DNA of 64,000 nucleotides. Source: an uncultured Thalassotalea sp. (GTDB taxonomy: Bacteria > Pseudomonadota > Gammaproteobacteria > Enterobacterales > Alteromonadaceae). Position 1 is the first letter of the stretch; each line of letters begins with the position of its first letter. The DNA is taken from contig CANLNK010000001.1 of the NCBI GenBank assembly GCA_947492575.1, forward strand, positions 124,001 to 188,000, in the 5' to 3' direction. This document shows positions 58,801 to 64,000 of the stretch, piece by piece. The translations under genes were made by a program, and so were the position numbers. The notes under the pieces were generated by a model. The model saw only the letters and a list, made by a program, of their open reading frames with translations. It was not told the origin of the DNA and ran no database searches.

Positions 58801-59268
58801 GCAGTCGATATCCCAAGAGCTACACCAACAGCAATGCCAAAGGGTGATACGACTCAAACGATTGACTCACAACATCAAGAGTTGCTGCCTCTCAATGTGT
58901 TATTAGTGGACAATGATGCCTTGTTACTTAAAGCATTGGCATCGCAGCTCAGTGATTGGGGCTGTCATGTTGTTGCTGTTACTGGTCGCGAGCAACTTAA
59001 TGAGGTGATAGAAAAACAAATGTCGCTGCCCCAGTTAATTATTGCAGATTATCATTTGGATGATGGTGACAATGGTGTTGATTTAGTGCAAAACGTGATT
59101 CGCCAGCATCAGTGGCAGGTGCCTTGTATTATTTGTTCAGCAGATCCTTCCGAAAAAATTAGGCAGCATACTAGCGATGCGCACTTCAGTTTTATGCGCA
59201 AACCGGTTAAATCGCTCGCCTTAAAACGATTAATTAAACAAAGCTTGAGTGCAGAAGCATTACCATAA
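55822..59268 (+). CDS. crbS: CrbS-type hybrid histidine kinase with SSF transporter domain
   Basis: An 1148-residue protein: N-terminal sodium:solute symporter domain with about 13 helices (residues 1-510), a linker, PAS domain with MRIVAWNHRYIELLDYPEDF (about 650-760), coiled coil, HisKA with AAASHDLMQPFNALTLFTTML (phospho-His about 793), ATPase domain (NFLANAIRYAPKG, DNGVGIP, GLGLGLAI), and a C-terminal receiver with IIADYHLDDGDNG. This layout is that of CrbS/MxtR kinases, which with CrbR/ErdR govern acetate and acetyl-CoA synthetase use. Start is TTG 55822; GAGG at 55812-55815 fits and no ATG exists earlier. Confidence 0.92.
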   Translation: MLVWQSFDSWLISGIALAYFILLFIVAYLGQRQSDQKWRNRPWVYSLALGVSCTSWAFYGTVGQAATTGEWLAPIYIGTIACFVLGWPMLLRMLRISKQQNITSIADFIACRYDRSPQIAGLVTIVAIVGTVPYIALQLRAVSTSFDLLTGTYQSGINTTYLVTGVLIAFSILFGARQLAASRQNRGLVMAMAFSSIVKLFALTAVGVFATFFVFDGFDHVIDQASKVELARDNIASNSIYFAISQAILGMITIVALPQLYHMTMIENHHEQELKTARWMYPLYLVLINLFIFPIAIAGLTTFPGGSVDADTFVITLPLFFQQSWLVTFVFVGGLAAATSMVIVATIVLSTMLTTEIINPLLLKRFSRGTSLTSERTQLTGLILNVRRITIAIMLMLALGFERVVSQQNHLSTLGLLSFVLLAQLAPLIAGALYWRKATTKGALIGLLVGSLIWLYFLLLPALFSHAQWVQLGLFKLSWLSPHWLIQQSGLDNISFGLFVSLLANTGCFISVSYFGQRSVGEKLQAEIFLQKTEPLRESHLTLNDLTHLLMRFVSNDAASELKQRAKKLVIQKGQTPPELLEYTRLQLAGVLGSASTRMVMNAVLEKEVPLEDVANIVDEASKIFQFNRELLQAGVENIEQGISVVDSDMRIVAWNHRYIELLDYPEDFLTAGMPVDELLRFNARRGIIKGDDIATLIAKRIDHMKKGTNHHFQRIMPDGRVLEIRGQSMPDGGFVSTFSDITQHIEAERLLQQANEDLEKRVQARTLELEQAKAEAEAANRSKTRFLAAASHDLMQPFNALTLFTTMLQKRVSDDELGELADNIQHSLTAVEGLLSDLVEISKLDSSAQKLEMSEFAIDDLLAPLINECKAVAGEQGVAFRAHLRNCYVRTDKRMLRRIIQNFLANAIRYAPKGKVLLGVRFVGEAVRIAVWDNGVGIPQDKQELIFKEFERLSATKDTPGLGLGLAITDRIAKLLELPLLVRSVPNQGSMFAVDIPRATPTAMPKGDTTQTIDSQHQELLPLNVLLVDNDALLLKALASQLSDWGCHVVAVTGREQLNEVIEKQMSLPQLIIADYHLDDGDNGVDLVQNVIRQHQWQVPCIICSADPSEKIRQHTSDAHFSFMRKPVKSLALKRLIKQSLSAEALP

Positions 59269-59302
59269 TTCTTTTGCCTGCTTGGTGACAGCGCTCTATC
59301 TT

Positions 59303-60049
59303 CTATTTGTATGAAGCAAGTGTTTTATGCCAGCTTGTGTCAGTGTGTAGCATCTTGACGATTGGATTAATATGTTCAAATACACTAGTTTTATCTTTGG
59401 GCACTAAGATATGTCGGTCGTAGATATCATGAGGTTTATCAGATACATGAAATTTATCATGCCACTGATTTTTTGCGATCATATAGTCGAAAGTAGACTG
59501 GCTAATTAGAGCCGTATCAATGCGGTTTCTAGACAGCAAGGTAAAGAGATCTATCTCTCTTTCAGTGTCTATGCGTAGCGCATTACCAGCATTGATATAT
59601 TCATTGATACCAAAGTAATAAAAACCACGAACACCGCCAAACACTTTACCACTTAACGACTTTGGGGTATTAAATTCAAATGGTTCGCTTTTAAGTGATA
59701 TCAGTTCGTCGCGGTCTTTTAATACATGATCCGTCCATAGGTACTTGGTCCTGTCGCGATCTTTGAACCAGATGGGATTGACGCCTAATAAAATACCGTT
59801 GAAGGTGCCTTCCTGCATCATCACCTCGAGTCGTTTACGGGGAACATAAACAAGGTCGAATTGATATTCGTCGCTGGCCTTGTTGAGATAATTAACGATA
59901 TCAAAATAAAGCCCAACTTTACGTTTATCATCGACAATCAAAGGTGGCTTAAAGTGATAAGAGTAAACTAGAATTTCTTTTTTAGCCTCTGCTCCATGAA
60001 GACTTGTCACGGTAATACAGAGTAAGAAAAAAACTAAAGCTAAACGCAT
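59303..60049 (-). CDS. Secreted solute-binding protein near CrbR gene
   Basis: A 248-residue secreted protein (signal peptide MRLALVFFLLCITVTSLHGA) with a type 3 solute-binding-like fold: ILVYSYHFKPPLIVDDKRKVG, YVPRKRLEVMMQEG, KSLSGKVFGGVRGFYYFG and a C-terminal DRHILVPKDKTSVFEH. No permease genes adjoin. It is transcribed after the crbR-type regulator (gap about 69 bp) and converges with the kinase gene. ATG 60049 is preferred over the TTG 18 codons upstream because the signal peptide begins there. Ligand unknown; it may feed signal to the kinase's symporter domain, a guess. Confidence 0.75.
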   Translation of the reverse strand: MRLALVFFLLCITVTSLHGAEAKKEILVYSYHFKPPLIVDDKRKVGLYFDIVNYLNKASDEYQFDLVYVPRKRLEVMMQEGTFNGILLGVNPIWFKDRDRTKYLWTDHVLKDRDELISLKSEPFEFNTPKSLSGKVFGGVRGFYYFGINEYINAGNALRIDTEREIDLFTLLSRNRIDTALISQSTFDYMIAKNQWHDKFHVSDKPHDIYDRHILVPKDKTSVFEHINPIVKMLHTDTSWHKTLASYK

Positions 60050-60118
60050 AATCTTTAATGAACAGCCTATTAATTTATTTACTTTAGCGCGTTTTTTAAA
60101 CAAATACTCGTTTTTGTT

Positions 60119-60775
60119 TTAGATTACATCGTGTTGAGGTGGATTAAGCATCAGCTGTTGGTACGCTAAACCCGCTAAAGTACGATTGTGCACGCCCAGT
60201 TGCAGTAGGATAGCAGAGACATGTTTTTTTACTGTATTTTCCTTAATATTAAGGATTCCTGCTATCTGTTTATTCAGTTGCCCGTCTGCCACTAAGGCTA
60301 ATACGTTATATTGCTGTGGCGTTAATTTCGCCAGTTGCTTAGCCAGTTCTTGGTTTTTTTTGGCTTGTTCATCATCGACTTGTTGCTCAATATCTTCCGG
60401 CAGCCATGTTTCGCCGTCCAGTACACTATTTATCGCGCTGGCGATGGTTGCCAAATCGACCGACTTTGGAATAAAGGCTGCTGCGCCGAAGTTAATGGCT
60501 TTACGCATAACTTCTGGGCGCTCGTCTGAAGACACCATAATAACGATTAAATCAGGATGATTGTTTTGCAATTGCGCTAAACCTGTAAACCCATCATTGC
60601 CGGGCATATGGAGATCCAAAAATACCAACTCTAGTTCTGGCGTCGCTTCTATTTTATGGGTTAGTTGCTCAAAGCTATCGGCTTCATCGATGCTGGCATT
60701 AGAAACACATTCGTTTACTGCCTGCATCAGCGCAGCGCGAAAAAGTGGATGGTCGTCGGCAATAGCAATTTTCAT
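60119..60775 (-). CDS. crbR: CrbR-type LuxR response regulator
   Basis: A 218-residue NarL/FixJ regulator: receiver with phospho-acceptor Asp in LVFLDLHMPGNDG, an AAAFIPKSVDLATIASAI segment, and a C-terminal HTH (LTPQQYNVLALVADGQLNKQIAGILNI, then ENTVKKHVSAIL). It resembles CrbR/ErdR regulators, partners of SSF-domain kinases such as the one at 55822. CrbR activates acetyl-CoA synthetase and related acetate genes. Gene lies on the strand opposite to the kinase; the two end facing each other with the binding protein between. Confidence 0.88.
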   Translation of the reverse strand: MKIAIADDHPLFRAALMQAVNECVSNASIDEADSFEQLTHKIEATPELELVFLDLHMPGNDGFTGLAQLQNNHPDLIVIMVSSDERPEVMRKAINFGAAAFIPKSVDLATIASAINSVLDGETWLPEDIEQQVDDEQAKKNQELAKQLAKLTPQQYNVLALVADGQLNKQIAGILNIKENTVKKHVSAILLQLGVHNRTLAGLAYQQLMLNPPQHDVI

Positions 60776-60871
60776 AACGATACCTATTTTGAGTAAACAT
60801 TTGTGAGCAAATGGTGTTTATTGTCTTGTTTATTGTTTTGTTTATTGGGTAATACAACTCTCTACCCCTTA

Positions 60872-60910
60872 AATTAACAGAAAAGAAACGGCGCTTATAG
60901 CGCCGTTTCT
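60872..60910 (-). terminator. Terminator of TonB receptor gene
   Basis: AGAAACGGCGC (60884-60894) / GCGCCGTTTCT (60900-60910) with a TTATA loop; the minus strand continues TTTCTTTTCTG. It lies about 53 bp after the receptor stop codon. Confidence 0.85.
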
Positions 60911-60962
60911 GCTTCTAGGGAGATTATGGTTATTTTCTTGAGCCAAGTTTTCGACTTAGTGC

Positions 60963-63248
60963 TTAGAAACGGTAACCAACGGTTAAATGCACAGTGCGAG
61001 GGTCGCCATAGTAGGCAATAAGTGTGTTATCACCACCTAACCCTGGCACATAATCGCCATTTTCATCAACACCGACAAAGTTATAGCCACCGACCATATA
61101 TTCCTTGTCTGTTAAGTTTTTCGCGTGAAGGCCTGCATACCAGTTACCTTCTGTGCTTTCCCAGTTAATGCTGGCGTTAACTGTGCCATAGCCATCTTGT
61201 TTTAACAGATCGCTGTCTTCGAAGAGTAGGTAATCGTCACGGTAGTAGTAACCCGCATTAATGACGAAGTAACCAAACTCAGTATCTAAGGTGTAGTTAC
61301 CTGAAATTGAAAGCGTGTTATCAGGTGTGTTTGACAAGCCAACTAACGGAGTAGCAATTGCTGGGTCATCTTCAATCTCACCATCGAGGAAGCCATAGGC
61401 AACATCGACCGTAAAGTTCTCAGAAGCAACCCAAGTGATTTCTGCTTCTAAACCTTTAACCGTTGAACCTTTGATGTTGCCTAAATTTTGGTTCAAGACG
61501 GTGAAATCATCAGGATCTGGTGTCACAGTTATGTACTGACGGTCTTTGTGATCTAGAGAGAATAGGGTGATATTGGTACGTAATGTTTCATCCCAATCTT
61601 TTTTAATACCGATTTCGAATGAGTCGACGATTTCTGGATCTGCGGCATCTTCATTAATTGTTGCACGTGGGTTAAATGTACCTGATTTGAAGCCCTGAGA
61701 ATAACTTGCGAATACCATGGTCTTATCATCAATTTGATACTCCACGCCTAAACGTGGTGTAAAACGAGACCAATCTTCTGACTTCGGTGCATCTAAAACG
61801 CCATCACCGTCTGTGTCAGTACCTAGTACTTGTGGGAAAGTTGCTGCGCCGCGCTCATAACCTGGGATCCAACCGTCTTCTGGATAGACGTTATCGAACC
61901 ATAAGCCATTATTCACGTAAGCTTCTTTTTCTTCCTTGGTGTAACGCGCACCAACTGTTACTGATAGTTGCTCAGTAATATCAATGCTGCTTTGGACATA
62001 TGCTGCGGTACTTTCACTGTTATTACAGCCGGTCACTTCACGTGTTAAGCCGGGCACACCAAAAGCTGCACGTCCTAAGAAGCCTAAGATAGCGTCGAAG
62101 TGACCACATGATTCACCGTCGTAATAATAAAGGCCACCAATAATGCTATACCCTTCGCCTGTGAAGTTTGCTTGCAACTCATGACTGGTGTTCTCGTCGT
62201 CGTAGAATGCGGGTACGTCGAAGATATCAAGTGGTGTGTTGTCAAAATCGATGTTGGTATCTGAATAACTCTCTCGTGATGATGCAACATACTTAAGCGA
62301 TAAGTTATCACTTGCCTGCCAATCCGCGACGAAGCTAATACCTTCAAGCTCAACGGTATTCCACGTTGGCATACTGGTGTAGGAATCGTAAACACTGTCA
62401 GGCACCGGCGCGTCTGTTAAAACGCTTGGTAACAGGCGATAACCACCTTTTGCATTTGAATCATCATCTGTTTTATCCCACGCTAAGCGGAAAAATAAAT
62501 CGTCTCTAGGGCGGAACTCTAAAGTTAAACGAGAAGCTGATAAGTCTTTGTTGTAGTTTTCTTTATCTTGGCCTTCTATCGCAGAAATCAAATATTCACC
62601 GAAACCGTCACGGTTTAGTTCGGCATGGCCAAAGCCTAGATAAAGTTTGTCTTCGATTAGTGGCACTTGACCTGTGACTTTTAAATCTTTTTGGCTGTAG
62701 CTACCAATTGTTCCTTCGATATTAAATTGAAGGTCACCAGACATTGGCTTAGTTACATATTTTACCGCGCCACCAATGGTATTCTTACCGTAAAGCGTAC
62801 CCTGTGGACCACGCAACACTTCGATGCGTTCTACATCAAGTAAGTCGATAACTGCACCTTGAGGACGTGCCATATAAACGTCATCAACATAAATACCGAC
62901 ACCCGGCTCATAACCCCAAAGCGGATCTTGCTGACCAACACCACGGATAAAAGCGGTTAATGTAGAGTTTGTACCGCGGCTAGTTTGCAGCGTGGTATTT
63001 GGAGAGAAACGCTGTACTTCAGTCATCACTGAGATGCCATTTTCAGCAAGTTCAGCGCTGCCGATTGATGTCACAGCAACAGGAACTGTTTGTAAGCTTT
63101 CTGTTGTTTTACGGGCAGTAACTTCGATAACTTCTAGGCCTGCTGTTTTGTCGGCGGTGTTATCGGCTTCTTCAGCTACAGCGGTATTGCAAAGTGCGGT
63201 AGATATCGCCAGTGCAATACAGCTAAGCTGCTTCTTATGCTGTTTCAT
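60963..63248 (-). CDS. TonB-dependent receptor
   Basis: A 761-residue outer-membrane receptor: signal peptide (ending AVAEE, about residue 25), TonB-box-like LEVIEVTARKTTES (about 37-50), plug domain (VAVTSIGSAELAENGIS, IRGVGQQDP, IEVLRGPQGTLYGKNTIGGAV) and a 22-strand barrel ending HLTVGYRF with terminal Phe. Receptors of this group, common in Alteromonadales and Sphingomonads, import varied carbon sources or siderophores. The neighbouring PHB-depolymerase-type esterase in the same direction makes uptake of a hydroxyalkanoate-related compound possible; an iron role is also possible. Confidence 0.85.
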   Translation of the reverse strand: MKQHKKQLSCIALAISTALCNTAVAEEADNTADKTAGLEVIEVTARKTTESLQTVPVAVTSIGSAELAENGISVMTEVQRFSPNTTLQTSRGTNSTLTAFIRGVGQQDPLWGYEPGVGIYVDDVYMARPQGAVIDLLDVERIEVLRGPQGTLYGKNTIGGAVKYVTKPMSGDLQFNIEGTIGSYSQKDLKVTGQVPLIEDKLYLGFGHAELNRDGFGEYLISAIEGQDKENYNKDLSASRLTLEFRPRDDLFFRLAWDKTDDDSNAKGGYRLLPSVLTDAPVPDSVYDSYTSMPTWNTVELEGISFVADWQASDNLSLKYVASSRESYSDTNIDFDNTPLDIFDVPAFYDDENTSHELQANFTGEGYSIIGGLYYYDGESCGHFDAILGFLGRAAFGVPGLTREVTGCNNSESTAAYVQSSIDITEQLSVTVGARYTKEEKEAYVNNGLWFDNVYPEDGWIPGYERGAATFPQVLGTDTDGDGVLDAPKSEDWSRFTPRLGVEYQIDDKTMVFASYSQGFKSGTFNPRATINEDAADPEIVDSFEIGIKKDWDETLRTNITLFSLDHKDRQYITVTPDPDDFTVLNQNLGNIKGSTVKGLEAEITWVASENFTVDVAYGFLDGEIEDDPAIATPLVGLSNTPDNTLSISGNYTLDTEFGYFVINAGYYYRDDYLLFEDSDLLKQDGYGTVNASINWESTEGNWYAGLHAKNLTDKEYMVGGYNFVGVDENGDYVPGLGGDNTLIAYYGDPRTVHLTVGYRF

Positions 63249-63376
63249 GAAATTTCCCCTCGCTAAATTTAGCTTTTTATTTTTATGAACACTTGTTGTT
63301 AACTTAAACTCTATATCAATAGTGTGAGAAAATAATTAGCACTATAGTGGTATGTTTAAGTGTCTGTATTTATTTG

Positions 63377-64000
63377 TTATTTTTTATCTATTCCGAAAAA
63401 GTTGATGATTTTTGGCATGGCGCCAACAGGCGCCTCTAGTAAATATTTATCAACCGCTCCGCCAAATTTCTCTGCTGGATTGACAGGAAAGCCATGATCA
63501 AGATTCGCGATCGTTACTTGCTCAAGTACTGGCTGATTATCCGAATTTAACCACTGCTCAGTGATCACTTTATCTCGGAAACTTTTAGTTTCTTGGTGGC
63601 TTAATTCGCCTTTCACTGAGTTAGTAGTGGTTAGTAATGTTTGCCACTGGTTAGAAAGTGCATCTGCGTTAAGTGCATTTACAACTTTGTCTGAGTCGCC
63701 CGTCCAAACGGATAGTCGTGGTAGTTGACTGTCGTTACCTAGCGCTGCTTTGGCAGCATTGATAAGTTCATCTTGTGAAGCAGGGCCGTTCTTCATACAT
63801 GAAATGGCTTTGATCAAACCATCGGCACAAGGGTACGGAATGCCTGCGACAACCGCGCCTGCCTCAAACATGTCTGGGTAATGCATCATCAAGGACGCTG
63901 ACATGGCACCGCCAGCGGATAGTCCTACGATGTAGACATCAATACTTGGCGAATCGGTTTTCGAGCGCACCGTATCAATCATTTGCTTGATAGAAAGCGT
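63377..64000 (-). CDS. PHB depolymerase family esterase, cut by window edge
   Basis: The last 208 codons of a gene whose start lies beyond base 64000; the frame stays open to the edge (QMIDTVR is preceded by TLSIK). It is the C-terminal two thirds of a LpqC/PHB-depolymerase-type alpha/beta hydrolase: nucleophile Ser in IVGLSAGGAM, GIPYPCADGL (cysteine-linked), Asp in SVWTGDSDKVV and His in ANLDHGFPVNP. Known members hydrolyse extracellular poly(3-hydroxybutyrate) to oligomers or monomers. Encoded upstream of the TonB receptor on the same strand, 128 bp apart, so it may begin a two-gene unit. Signal peptide cannot be seen. Confidence 0.82.
   Translation of the reverse strand, partial: TLSIKQMIDTVRSKTDSPSIDVYIVGLSAGGAMSASLMMHYPDMFEAGAVVAGIPYPCADGLIKAISCMKNGPASQDELINAAKAALGNDSQLPRLSVWTGDSDKVVNALNADALSNQWQTLLTTTNSVKGELSHQETKSFRDKVITEQWLNSDNQPVLEQVTIANLDHGFPVNPAEKFGGAVDKYLLEAPVGAMPKIINFFGIDKK

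Overview
The window is chromosomal DNA from a marine gammaproteobacterium, most likely order Alteromonadales and probably family Colwelliaceae (Thalassotalea- or Colwellia-like). This placement is inferred from the AT-rich base composition, an ArcA with a separate HptA-like phosphotransfer protein, the DUF2333/TIGR04219 pair, anmK-mepM divergent from tyrS, argR divergent from mdh, and TonB-dependent uptake with PHB and zinc genes. No rRNA, tRNA, CRISPR array, prophage or insertion sequence was seen.

Layout. 1-3305: phage-shock-type envelope stress locus with two sigma-54 promoters that share TTTGACC operator half-sites; it encodes PspA, PspC and several small secreted or membrane proteins. 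3346-9415: crotonase, PCuAC copper chaperone, DUF2333 protein, small beta-barrel, amidohydrolase, thioesterase and ssb. 9589-12057: a binding protein and an iron-storage module (bfd plus two complementary bacterioferritin subunits, with Fur-box-like sites). 12276-18150: anmK, mepM, tyrS, two envelope proteins and an RraB-type protein. 18187-26377 (minus strand): TRIC-type channel, rhodanese, CobD/CbiB-like protein, mtnN, DUF2726 protein, dimeric dUTPase, UbiA prenyltransferase, Asp/Glu racemase and DUF885 protein. 26709-30503: catabolic-looking cluster (class II aldolase, BASS transporter, APH-type kinase, SDR). 30591-42114: gltBD, folE2, an hpt/arcA/sensor kinase group and rsmC.

42289-46781: a lysine riboswitch leads a four-gene operon of dapA, dapD, a LysA-fold PLP decarboxylase and a succinylglutamate desuccinylase/aspartoacylase-family metallohydrolase. 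The unusual gene set makes this one of the two best candidates for an undescribed pathway variant. 46933-50460: MAPEG protein, then a Zur-box-controlled small CxxC protein and a ZnuD-like TonB receptor with four His/Asp/Glu-rich blocks. 50591-52349: argR and mdh.

52543-64000: 3-hydroxybutyrate dehydrogenase, a GDSAGG hydrolase with an MFS transporter, a CrbS/CrbR-type two-component pair (SSF-domain hybrid kinase and LuxR-type regulator), a binding protein, a TonB receptor and a PHB-depolymerase-family esterase cut by the window edge. Together these look like a polyhydroxybutyrate / 3-hydroxybutyrate utilisation locus with its own regulators.

Start codons were moved from the longest open frame wherever a Shine-Dalgarno sequence or family alignment favoured an internal start; the reasons are given gene by gene.
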